Below the pieces are notes generated by a model, which made no database searches, was not told the DNA's origin, and worked only from the letters and a program-made list of their open reading frames with translations. Positions 8,382 through 16,302 of a DNA stretch of 64,000 bases are shown one piece after another. How positions within the stretch are numbered: position 1 is the stretch's first letter; every line of letters starts with the position of its first letter. Origin of the DNA: Vitreoscilla massiliensis (GTDB lineage Bacteria > Pseudomonadota > Gammaproteobacteria > Burkholderiales > Neisseriaceae); the NCBI RefSeq assembly GCF_001457815.1, contig NZ_LN898219.1, positions 561,166 to 625,165 of the forward strand, written 5' to 3'. Both the position numbers and the translations under genes were made by a program.

Positions 8382-10667
8382 TTAAGCTTCTTCGTCTTGG
8401 CGTTGTGCTTCTACCGCTGCCACAGCCACCATATTGATGATGCGGCGTACCGAAGAAATCGGTGTCAAGATATGTACTGGCTTGTTCAAACCCATCAAGA
8501 TAGGGCCTATGGTCACGCCATCGGCAGCAGACACACGCAACAAATTGTAGCTGATGTTGGCCGCTTCAACGTTAGGCATTACCAATAAATTGGCCGCACC
8601 GGCCAAGGTGCTGTCTGGCAAGATGGAGTGACGCATTTCTTCCATCAAGGCCACGTCGCCTTGCATTTCGCCATCCACTTCCAATTCTGGATAACGTTCA
8701 CGCACCAAGGCCAAGGTTTCTTGCATCAGTTTGGAAGTATCGTTTTCAATCGAGCCGAAGTTAGAGTTAGACAACAAAGCCACTTTAGGCTCAATACCAA
8801 AGCGGCGCATGTCGGTAGACGCCATTTCGGTTAATTTTGCCAATTGTTCAGCATTAGGCGCCGCATTCACATAAGTGTCGGTGATGAAGACATTGCCACG
8901 AGGCAAAATCAAGGCATTCATCGCACCGGCCACTTTTTCAGGATTGTTATAACCAATCACTGGCAAAATGGTGTCCAAATGCTCTTTGTAACGGCCAAAC
9001 GTACCACAAATCATCGCATCGGCATCGCCACGGTTGACCATCAACGCACCAATCAAAGTGGTGTTACCGATGACACGGCGACGTGCCATTTCTTCGGTAA
9101 TGCCTTTGCGTTTCATGGATTGGTAATACTCGCCCCAGTATTCGCGGTAACGTGGGTCGCGTTGGTTGTTCACCAATTCAAAGTCTTTGCCCGGTTGTAT
9201 GGTCAAGCCCAAGTCTTTGATGCGGCGTTCTATCACTTCAGGACGGCCAATCAATACCGGGAACGCCAATTTTTGCGACACGATGTGTTGGGTAGCATGC
9301 AACACACGTTGGTCTTCACCTTCACACAATACCACGCGTTTCAATTGCGCTTTGGCTTTGGTGAATACCGGTTTCATGAACAAGTTAGACTTGTAAACGA
9401 ATTGTTCCAATTTTTCCACGTAAGCATCGAAGTCTTCGATAGGGCGGGTAGCCACACCAGACTCCATCGCGGCTTTGGCCACGGCTGGCGCAATTTTCAC
9501 AATCAAGCGTGGGTCAAACGGTTTCGGAATCAGGTATTCACGGCCAAAAGACAAGCCAGTGGTGCCATAAGCGGAAGCGACACGGTCGTTTTGCTCGGCC
9601 AAAGCCAAGTCGGCAATCGCCAACACGCAAGCGACTTTCATCTCTTCATTGATGGTGGTCGCGCCCACATCCAAAGCACCACGGAAGATGAATGGGAAGC
9701 ACAATACGTTGTTCACTTGGTTAGGGAAGTCTGAGCGGCCTGTACCGATGATGACATCAGGACGGGCAGCAATCGCTTCAGGTGGCCAAATTTCCGGTTG
9801 TGGGTTGGCCAAAGCCAAGACAATCGGATTTTCTTTCATGGTTTTGAGCATGTCCACGCTCAACACATTCGGGCCAGACACACCCAAGAAGATGTCTTTG
9901 TCGACCACGGCATCGCCCAACACACGTTGGCCATTGTCCTCAATGGCGTAACGCTGTTTGGACACATCCATTTTGTCGTCGCGGTCTTTGTAAATCACGC
10001 CTTTGGAATCGCACACGGTGATGTTTTCACGTGTCATGCCCAAAGCCACCAACAAATCCAAACAGGCAATCGCTGCCGCACCGGCGCCAGAGCACACCAA
10101 TTTCACTTCTTTGATGTCTTTTTCAATCACGCGCAAGCCGTTCAATACTGCTGCTGCAGTGATGATGGCGGTACCGTGTTGGTCGTCGTGGAATACTGGG
10201 ATGTTGGTGCGTTCGCGCAGTTTTTTCTCAATGTAAAAACACTCTGGCGCTTTGATGTCTTCTAAGTTGATGCCACCAAAAGTCGGCTCAAGCGACGCAA
10301 TGATGTCGACCAATTTGTCAGGGTCGGTTTCATTGATTTCGATGTCGAACACGTCGATGCCGGCAAATTTCTTGAACAATACCCCTTTGCCTTCCATCAC
10401 AGGTTTACCTGCCAAGGCACCGATATTGCCCAAACCCAATACCGCCGTACCATTGGAAATCACTGCCACCAAATTACCGCGTGCGGTGTATTTGTAAGAA
10501 GCCAACGGATCGTTGTAGATTTCCATACACGGTGCTGCCACACCAGGGGAATAAGCCAAAGACAAATCATATTGGGTTGCCAAAGGCTTGGTAGGGGTGA
10601 TTTGTATCTTACCCGGATTAGGGTATTCATGAAAATTGAGCGCGGCTTCTTTGAGCAACTCATCCAT
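8382..10667 (-). CDS. maeB: NADP-dependent malic enzyme with C-terminal phosphotransacetylase-like domain
   Basis: 761 residues, the MaeB architecture. The N-terminal malic enzyme half (about 1-430) carries YSPGVAAPC, HDDQHGTAI and the nucleotide-binding LVCSGAGAAAIACLDLL. The C-terminal half (about 430-761) is phosphate-acetyltransferase-like, with LLVMPNVEAANISYNLL and GPILMGLNKPVHIL, and in characterised MaeB proteins it is regulatory. Decarboxylates malate to pyruvate with formation of NADPH, linking the C4 pool to anabolism. The ATG at 10667 has GGAG upstream; an earlier TTG in frame is less likely. Monocistronic with its own terminator. Contains GCGGCCTGTA at 9733-9742, 10 bases of the DUS-like word. 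Confidence 0.96.
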   Translation of the reverse strand: MDELLKEAALNFHEYPNPGKIQITPTKPLATQYDLSLAYSPGVAAPCMEIYNDPLASYKYTARGNLVAVISNGTAVLGLGNIGALAGKPVMEGKGVLFKKFAGIDVFDIEINETDPDKLVDIIASLEPTFGGINLEDIKAPECFYIEKKLRERTNIPVFHDDQHGTAIITAAAVLNGLRVIEKDIKEVKLVCSGAGAAAIACLDLLVALGMTRENITVCDSKGVIYKDRDDKMDVSKQRYAIEDNGQRVLGDAVVDKDIFLGVSGPNVLSVDMLKTMKENPIVLALANPQPEIWPPEAIAARPDVIIGTGRSDFPNQVNNVLCFPFIFRGALDVGATTINEEMKVACVLAIADLALAEQNDRVASAYGTTGLSFGREYLIPKPFDPRLIVKIAPAVAKAAMESGVATRPIEDFDAYVEKLEQFVYKSNLFMKPVFTKAKAQLKRVVLCEGEDQRVLHATQHIVSQKLAFPVLIGRPEVIERRIKDLGLTIQPGKDFELVNNQRDPRYREYWGEYYQSMKRKGITEEMARRRVIGNTTLIGALMVNRGDADAMICGTFGRYKEHLDTILPVIGYNNPEKVAGAMNALILPRGNVFITDTYVNAAPNAEQLAKLTEMASTDMRRFGIEPKVALLSNSNFGSIENDTSKLMQETLALVRERYPELEVDGEMQGDVALMEEMRHSILPDSTLAGAANLLVMPNVEAANISYNLLRVSAADGVTIGPILMGLNKPVHILTPISSVRRIINMVAVAAVEAQRQDEEA

Positions 10668-10695
10668 AAAGCATTTCTCCAAAATCTAATGTGTG

Positions 10696-11244
10696 CTACT
10701 TAGGTGACGAGGCAGTATTACCAGCGTACTTAGGTGTCAGCAACAGACTGTTACCATTTTGCACCAGCCACTTTTCTTGTACACGCCAAGTCGCTTGATC
10801 GTTTTCGATTCTAACATACCAACTGTTCATTGGGGGCAATGGTTTAAGCTGGGCCTCATACAGCTTGGCATCAGCATTCACAAGTGTCAATGCCACAGAC
10901 TGATCATATTGTGCCATGGTCGGATGTTGCAAGCTAAAATGCAGCGCTTGCTGGGGATTGTAATCGCCATTTAAAAACACCCTGACCTTGCTGCCATCGG
11001 GACTGAACATCACTTGCGCTTGGATGTGGTGACTGGTTGCGGCGGTGTCACGATTCAGTTGCAAGTGGATGTTTTTGCCTTCTTTGTAATAGTCATCCGA
11101 CACCAGCGGATCGGCGCCGCTGGCGGCCAGATAATATGTGATTAATCCGGCCGGAATGACCAAGATAGGGCCGGCCAAAATGCCCCAAGCCCAAGCTTCT
11201 TTATACCAAGGTTTGGCTGTCGATTTGAGTTTCAAAACCGCCAT
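10696..11244 (-). CDS. fixH: FixH-family protein (cbb3 oxidase accessory)
   Basis: 182 residues. One N-terminal membrane helix (AWGILAGPILVIPAGLITYY) followed by SDDYYKEGKNI, the conserved FixH stretch, and a periplasmic beta-rich domain. FixH/CcoH takes part in maturation or stability of cbb3-type cytochrome oxidase. Only 2 bases separate it from ccoG, forming a ccoG-fixH unit next to ccoNOQP. Confidence 0.88.
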   Translation of the reverse strand: MAVLKLKSTAKPWYKEAWAWGILAGPILVIPAGLITYYLAASGADPLVSDDYYKEGKNIHLQLNRDTAATSHHIQAQVMFSPDGSKVRVFLNGDYNPQQALHFSLQHPTMAQYDQSVALTLVNADAKLYEAQLKPLPPMNSWYVRIENDQATWRVQEKWLVQNGNSLLLTPKYAGNTASSPK

Positions 11245-11246
11245 TG

Positions 11247-12653
11247 TTATTCCCCAATAAAATTGGAATTTTCATGAATGATGCGCCATTCTTGATTGCC
11301 TTCAGTGTGATACCTGAATTCAAACTCAATCGGATGGCTGCCTTTGTCGGCATACTCAGGGTAGGTCGCGACTTGTACCGGTACGTTGATGATGTCGCCA
11401 GCTTTGATTTCCAAGGTGGGGGGTAAACCAGTCAATTCGATGTGATCAAACCCCTTAACAGCGGCCTGTAAATACAGGGTTTCTTCCGAGGCATTGCTCA
11501 AGCGCAAATTGTAGGTGTTTTCCAATAAGCCCTCGTTGTTTTGTCTGACCATCATGCCGCGGTCTTTGATGATGTCGATGTTCATCAAGTCGCGTGAGAA
11601 AATGCCGTATACCAAGCCACAAGCGACCAAAAACAAAATCATGCCATAACCGACCACACGTGGACGGAGCAAGCGTTTTTTGATGTCGCTGTCGGCATAC
11701 TCGTGTTGTAAGACTGCTTCAGTGGTATAGCGCACCAAGCCGCGTGGGCTGCCAATTTTGTCCATTACCTCGTCACAGGCATCGATGCAAGCGCCACAGC
11801 CTATGCATTGGTATTGCAGGCCATTGCGGATGTCTATGCCCGTGGGGCACACCTGCACACACAAAGTACAGTTGATGCAATCACCCAAGTTGGCGTTGTC
11901 TTGGTTTTTCTTGCGCACACCGCGTGGCTCACCGCGCTCGGCATCGTAAGACACCAGCAACGTGTCTTTGTCAAACATCGCGCTTTGGAAACGGGCGTAA
12001 GGACACATGTAAAAACACACTTGTTCGCGCATGATGTGCGCCATAAACCAAGTGGCAAAACCGTAAAAACCGATGGCAAACCACTGCGTGGTGCTGAGGC
12101 CAAACGCAAACAAGTCTAACCATTGCGGGCGTATCGGGGTGAACCAGCCGGCAAAGGTGAAGCCTGTCCAGAAGCAAAACAGCAAGATGACCAAGTATTT
12201 CGGTGCTTTGACGCGGATTTTGTGCGCCGTCCAGCCTTCTTTTTCCAGCTTCATGCGCTTGTTGCGGTCGCCTTCAAAGAAATGGTCGAACCACAACATG
12301 ATTTCGGTATACACCGTTTGTGGGCAGGCATAGCCACACCACAAGCGCCCTGCAATCGTCGTCCACCAAAACAAACCAAACGCGCTGACCAACATGATGC
12401 CGGTGAGAAAAATCAATTCGCTGGGCAAGAGGGTGATGCCAAAGATGTAGAATTTGCGTGCGGCGATGTCAAACAACACCGCTTGACGCCCATTCCATTG
12501 CAACCACGGCAAGACGTAAAACACCAGTTGTGTCATCAGCACCGCGATGATGCGCCAATTGCTGAAACGCCCTTTGGCCAATTTGGGGTGGATGCGTTTG
12601 CTGGAGGCATAAAATTGAACCACTTCTTCTTGTGGTTCATTGGTTTTAGCCAT
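11247..12653 (-). CDS. ccoG: Cytochrome c oxidase accessory protein CcoG (FixG/RdxA)
   Basis: 468 residues. Polytopic membrane protein with two ferredoxin-type cluster motifs, CINCTLCVQVCPTG and CIGCGACIDACDEVM, and a WCGYACPQTVYTE loop. The C-terminal domain is periplasmic and Ig-like. CcoG is a copper-handling factor (Cu(II) reductase activity has been reported) for cbb3 oxidase assembly. It is separated from ccoNOQP by a terminator at 12747-12772, so it is probably transcribed from its own promoter. An exact DUS-like word lies inside the gene at 11461-11472, within the sequence for the C-terminal domain. Confidence 0.95.
   Translation of the reverse strand: MAKTNEPQEEVVQFYASSKRIHPKLAKGRFSNWRIIAVLMTQLVFYVLPWLQWNGRQAVLFDIAARKFYIFGITLLPSELIFLTGIMLVSAFGLFWWTTIAGRLWCGYACPQTVYTEIMLWFDHFFEGDRNKRMKLEKEGWTAHKIRVKAPKYLVILLFCFWTGFTFAGWFTPIRPQWLDLFAFGLSTTQWFAIGFYGFATWFMAHIMREQVCFYMCPYARFQSAMFDKDTLLVSYDAERGEPRGVRKKNQDNANLGDCINCTLCVQVCPTGIDIRNGLQYQCIGCGACIDACDEVMDKIGSPRGLVRYTTEAVLQHEYADSDIKKRLLRPRVVGYGMILFLVACGLVYGIFSRDLMNIDIIKDRGMMVRQNNEGLLENTYNLRLSNASEETLYLQAAVKGFDHIELTGLPPTLEIKAGDIINVPVQVATYPEYADKGSHPIEFEFRYHTEGNQEWRIIHENSNFIGE
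11461..11472 (+). repeat. DUS-like word inside ccoG
   Basis: Exact GCGGCCTGTAAA within coding sequence. It is unpaired and so cannot form a terminator, which supports a role independent of transcription. Confidence 0.85.
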
Positions 12654-12705
12654 GTGTGCTTCCTTTTGTATGAGGTGAATGTGTTTTGAGGCAATTATCC
12701 CGAGA

Positions 12706-12717
12706 TTTACAGGCCGC
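12706..12717 (-). repeat. DUS-like word upstream of ccoG
   Basis: Exact copy read on the minus strand, 52 bases upstream of the ccoG start and unpaired. Confidence 0.85.
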
Positions 12718-12746
12718 TTCTTTAGTTTGCGTCAACAGATGTGCAA

Positions 12747-12772
12747 AAACCGCATGCTTTGGCATGCGGTTT
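12747..12772 (-). terminator. Intrinsic terminator of ccoNOQP
   Basis: AAACCGCATGC and GCATGCGGTTT form an 11-base-pair stem around a 4-base loop, with a T-run on the minus strand, 25 bases after the ccoP stop. Confidence 0.85.
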
Positions 12773-12784
12773 GAGTGTCACAGG

Positions 12785-12796
12785 TTTACAGGCCGC
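12785..12796 (-). repeat. DUS-like word abutting the ccoP stop
   Basis: Exact copy on the minus strand, directly adjacent to the ccoP stop codon and before its terminator. Confidence 0.85.
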
Positions 12797-13774
12797 TTAT
12801 TGTGCTGCTGAAGCTGCGGTAGGCGTGTCGGTTTTGGCAACGGTTTTCACACGTTGTTCTTTCGGTGCCAAGCCCCACACATAAGCCGTCATCAAATGCA
12901 ACTTGTCTTCATCCAAGAAGGTGTTCCAAGCAGGCATTTCATTGGTGTGGCCATTGGTGATGGTGTCGATGATGTTTTTCTCGCTGTTGCCCCACAACCA
13001 CACATCGTCGGTGAGGTTAGGCGCCATGCCCAAAGTGCCTTTGCCATCTTCGCCATGACACGAAGCACAGTTGGCTGGCAAGCTGTTGAACACCACTTGA
13101 CCGCGCTGCGCACGACCTTCATCGAAACCTTTGTCACGCGACAAAGACATCACATAGTGGGCGGCGTCTTTCACACGCTCCTCACCCAATACCGGACCCC
13201 AAGGTGCCATCACGCCAATGCGACCGTCTTTGATGGTTTGGTGGATGGTGGCTGGATCGCCGCCCCACAACCAATCGTTGTCGGTCAGATTCGGAAAGCC
13301 TTTAGAGCCTTTGGCATCCGAGCCATGGCATTGAATGCAATAGGTGTTGAACAGGTTTTGACCGATTTTGCGTGCTTCAGGATTGTCGGCCACTTGTTCG
13401 ATGGGCATATTGGCGTATTTTTTGTAAATAACGCCAAATTCGTCATCGGCTTTTTTAATTTCTTGTTGGTATTGGCCTTTGCTGCTCCAAGCCAACATGC
13501 CTTTGGATTCACCGAAACCTGGGTAGGCAACAAAATAGGCGACGCCCCAAATCATGGTCAACACGAACATGTAAAACCACCATTTGGGCATGGGGTTGTT
13601 GTATTCCTCGATGCCATCCCAATTGTGGCCAGTGGTGGTGTCGCTTTCATCGGGTTTGTTGGTCTTGGCGGCTTTTTGTGACCACAACAGCCATACCAAA
13701 CCTATCATGGCCAAGACAATAATGAAAGCGATGTAGTAATGCCAAAATCCGCTGGTGAAATCTGAATTATTCAT
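12797..13774 (-). CDS. ccoP: cbb3-type cytochrome c oxidase subunit III CcoP (dihaem)
   Basis: 325 residues. Two membrane helices (about 10-31 and 66-86), then two class I cytochrome c domains with haem motifs CIQCH and CASCH. Passes electrons from soluble or membrane cytochromes to CcoO/CcoN. Its start overlaps the ccoQ stop by 4 bases (ATGA). The C-terminal tail is rich in Thr, Ala and Lys. Two haems is the standard CcoP; no third haem domain, which some Neisseria proteins carry, is present. Confidence 0.96.
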   Translation of the reverse strand: MNNSDFTSGFWHYYIAFIIVLAMIGLVWLLWSQKAAKTNKPDESDTTTGHNWDGIEEYNNPMPKWWFYMFVLTMIWGVAYFVAYPGFGESKGMLAWSSKGQYQQEIKKADDEFGVIYKKYANMPIEQVADNPEARKIGQNLFNTYCIQCHGSDAKGSKGFPNLTDNDWLWGGDPATIHQTIKDGRIGVMAPWGPVLGEERVKDAAHYVMSLSRDKGFDEGRAQRGQVVFNSLPANCASCHGEDGKGTLGMAPNLTDDVWLWGNSEKNIIDTITNGHTNEMPAWNTFLDEDKLHLMTAYVWGLAPKEQRVKTVAKTDTPTAASAAQ

Positions 13775-13965
13775 TGTTTTTGCTCCGTAGCATCAGGATG
13801 CGACTTAGGCACATCGGTGGCGACTGAATCATCGTCATCGACAATCTGGCGGGCGATGTCGCTGTAGCGTTGTTTTGATTGCTTACCACAGGCAACCCAA
13901 ACCACCAGAAAGAAGCTGATGATGATTAAAAAAGTGAAGGAGATACGTGCCCAAGTGACATCCAT
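13771..13965 (-). CDS. ccoQ: cbb3 oxidase small subunit CcoQ
   Basis: 64 residues. One membrane helix (ISFTFLIIISFFLVVWVACG) followed by an acidic and polar tail (VDDDDSVATD). CcoQ stabilises the assembled cbb3 complex. It sits between ccoO (6-base gap) and ccoP (4-base overlap), the expected place in ccoNOQP. Confidence 0.9.
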   Translation of the reverse strand: MDVTWARISFTFLIIISFFLVVWVACGKQSKQRYSDIARQIVDDDDSVATDVPKSHPDATEQKQ

Positions 13966-13971
13966 GATGTT

Positions 13972-14583
13972 TTACCTTACGTTTTTCAAAGCGAGACCCA
14001 AACCTTGCAAGTAGGCGATGACGGCTTCCATTTCGGATTTGCCATTGACCTCTTCAGCTACCGATTTGTAATCGGCATCTGTGTAAGGCACGCCCACTTT
14101 GGCCAAGCCACGCATATTGCGTTCTACTATCGCTGCATCGACCGCATTGCGGGTCAGGTGCGGGAAGGCTGGCATATTTGATTCAGGCACCACTTGGCGT
14201 GGATTCAACAAATGCAAACGGTGCCATTCATCCGAGTAACGACCGCCAACACGGGCCAAATCAGGACCCATGCGTTTTGAGCCCCATTGGAACGGGTGGT
14301 CGTATACCGATTCACCGGCCACTGAGTAATGGCCATAGCGTTCGGTTTCGGCACGGAATGGACGGATCATTTGTGAGTGGCAGGTGTAACAGCCTTCACG
14401 CAAATACACATCGCGACCGGCAATTTGTAAGGGTGTATACGGTTTCACGCCCGGTGCTGGCTCAGTGACCGATTTGGAGAAGAACAAGGGCACTATCTCA
14501 ATCAACAAACCAAAACTGATGACCAGCAGCACAAAGACTATGAGAAAGCCGACTTTTTCTTCCGCTAATTTTTGTAAACTCAT
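13972..14583 (-). CDS. ccoO: cbb3-type cytochrome c oxidase subunit II CcoO (monohaem)
   Basis: 203 residues. N-terminal membrane anchor, then the single haem site in EGCYTCHSQMIRPF, followed by YGHYSVAGESVYDHPFQWGSKR, with R-T-G-P-D-L-A type conservation (MGPDLARVGG), and the axial methionine region ESNMPAFPHL. A periplasm-facing electron carrier to CcoN. AAGGA precedes the start; ccoN ends 11 bases upstream. Confidence 0.97.
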   Translation of the reverse strand: MSLQKLAEEKVGFLIVFVLLVISFGLLIEIVPLFFSKSVTEPAPGVKPYTPLQIAGRDVYLREGCYTCHSQMIRPFRAETERYGHYSVAGESVYDHPFQWGSKRMGPDLARVGGRYSDEWHRLHLLNPRQVVPESNMPAFPHLTRNAVDAAIVERNMRGLAKVGVPYTDADYKSVAEEVNGKSEMEAVIAYLQGLGLALKNVR

Positions 14584-14594
14584 AACTGTCTTCC

Positions 14595-16031
14595 TTAAGC
14601 TTCGTGGTGTACTTGTGACACGGCAGGGATGGTGGCATCGACGGGCTTACCGGCAATAATGGTGCGGTAAGTGTTGTAAGCCATCAGCAACATGCCCACT
14701 AAGTACAAAGTTCCGCCCAACACACGAATCATGTACAAATGCATAGAAGCCGAAACACTGTCGATAAAGGCATGGGTTAAAGTGCCGTCTGGATTGATTT
14801 GGCGCCACATCAAGCCTTGTTGTACGCCAGCAACCCACAAAGCCGCGATGTACAAAACGATGCCTATGGTGGCTACCCAGAAATGCGCCTCAATCAATTT
14901 GATGCTGTACATTTGTGGACGACCAAACAAGCGTGGCAATAAGTAGTAAATCGAACCGATGGTGATGAAGCCTACCCAACCCAAAGCACCAGAGTGCACG
15001 TGACCCACCGTCCAGTCGGTGTAATGGCTCAAGGCGTTGACGGTTTTAATCGACATCATTGGGCCTTCAAACGTCGACATGCCGTAGAAAGACAAAGACA
15101 CAATCAAGAATTTCAAGATGGGATCGGTGCGTAATTTGTGCCAAGCGCCCGACAAAGTCATGATGCCGTTAATCATGCCGCCCCAGCTAGGTGCAAACAA
15201 AATCAAAGAGAACACCATGCCAATAGACTGAGTCCAGTCAGGCAAAGCGGTGTAATGCAAGTGGTGCGGGCCGGCCCACATATAGGTGAAAATCAAGGCC
15301 CAAAAGTGCACCACAGACAAGCGGTAAGAATAAACCGGACGACCGGCTTGCTTAGGTACGAAGTAATACATCATGCCCAAGAAACCTGTGGTCAAGAAGA
15401 AGCCCACGGCATTGTGGCCGTACCACCATTGCACCATCGCATCAACCGCACCGGCGTAAACAGGATAAGACTTGAACAAACCCACAGGGATTTCAATGCT
15501 GTTCACCACGTGTAACAAGGCCACCGCTAAGATGAACGCACCATAGAACCAGTTGGCCACATAAATGTGTTTTACCTTGCGCGTGGCAATGGTGCCGAAG
15601 AACACCACCGCATAAGACACCCATACCAAGGTAATCAAGATGTCGATGGGCCATTCCAATTCGGCGTATTCCTTGCCCGTGGTCAAACCCAAAGGCAGGG
15701 TAATCGCTGCCAATACGATGACCGCTTGCCAACCCCAGAATGTGAAGGCAGCCAATTTGCCACCAAAAAGACGGGTATTACAGGTGCGCTGAACGCAATA
15801 ATACGAGGTGGCAAACAAGCCACAGCCGCCAAAGGCAAAAATCACGGCATTGGTGTGCAACGGACGCAAGCGTCCGAAGCTGAACCAAGGTCCGATTTCT
15901 GATAGGTTTAAGGCGGGCCAGACCAGTTGGGCGGCAATGATCACGCCAACCAACATTCCGACAATACCCCAAACTACGGTCATGACGGCAAATTGCCGCA
16001 CGACTTTGTAGTTATAAGTTTGCGTTTCCAT
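14595..16031 (-). CDS. ccoN: cbb3-type cytochrome c oxidase subunit I CcoN
   Basis: 478 residues, 12 membrane helices. Haem-copper oxidase core with HTNAVIFAFGG, VQWWYGHNAVGFFLT (Cu ligand region), THYTDWTVGHVHSGALGW (haem ligands) and GPHHLHYTALPDW. Terminal high-affinity oxygen reductase for microaerobic respiration. The first gene of ccoNOQP; the leader contains an FNR-type box placed as for a class II FNR promoter (see 16194-16233). Confidence 0.97.
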   Translation of the reverse strand: METQTYNYKVVRQFAVMTVVWGIVGMLVGVIIAAQLVWPALNLSEIGPWFSFGRLRPLHTNAVIFAFGGCGLFATSYYCVQRTCNTRLFGGKLAAFTFWGWQAVIVLAAITLPLGLTTGKEYAELEWPIDILITLVWVSYAVVFFGTIATRKVKHIYVANWFYGAFILAVALLHVVNSIEIPVGLFKSYPVYAGAVDAMVQWWYGHNAVGFFLTTGFLGMMYYFVPKQAGRPVYSYRLSVVHFWALIFTYMWAGPHHLHYTALPDWTQSIGMVFSLILFAPSWGGMINGIMTLSGAWHKLRTDPILKFLIVSLSFYGMSTFEGPMMSIKTVNALSHYTDWTVGHVHSGALGWVGFITIGSIYYLLPRLFGRPQMYSIKLIEAHFWVATIGIVLYIAALWVAGVQQGLMWRQINPDGTLTHAFIDSVSASMHLYMIRVLGGTLYLVGMLLMAYNTYRTIIAGKPVDATIPAVSQVHHEA

Positions 16032-16193
16032 GAGGGTTCTCCACGTTCAAGGGGATGGTTTACATCAAAGTATGGTTGTCAGTGCGGTCACCTTGGTGCA
16101 TGCAGGTTGGCAAACCTTAACGCAGACCCTGTAAAACGCATGGATGCAACATTTACAAAAGTGGCATACACTGACAATATTTTGGCTTCAAAG

Positions 16194-16233
16194 CTTATAG
16201 AAAGCTGTTTTGCACCACCTTGATTGCGGTCAA
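16194..16233 (-). promoter_or_regulatory. FNR/Anr-type activated promoter for ccoNOQP
   Basis: TTGATTGCGGTCAA at 16220-16233 matches the FNR palindrome TTGAT-N4-ATCAA in nine of ten fixed positions. On the minus strand TATAAG (16199-16194) lies downstream, so a start near 16187 would put the box centre at about -40, close to the class II activator position of -41.5. ccoN begins about 155 bases further on. FNR control of cbb3 oxidase genes is well known in proteobacteria; its use here is inferred. Confidence 0.7.
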
Positions 16234-16302
16234 GAGAGTGCAAAAAACCGTAAAGATATTAACTGTAAGCCCCAAGACACAGGCATCAAAGGTAAAAACC
16301 AT

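Noticed and set aside
8844..9734. 296-codon plus-strand frame opposite maeB
   Set aside because: Antisense shadow of a clear MaeB gene; His/Gln/Phe-rich composition is typical of such shadows.
12854..13681. 275-codon plus-strand frame opposite ccoP
   Set aside because: Antisense shadow of CcoP; no start context or family motif.
16042..16066. Second FNR-like half site near the ccoN start
   Set aside because: Only one half (ATCAA at about 16054) is convincing; the other half does not match.
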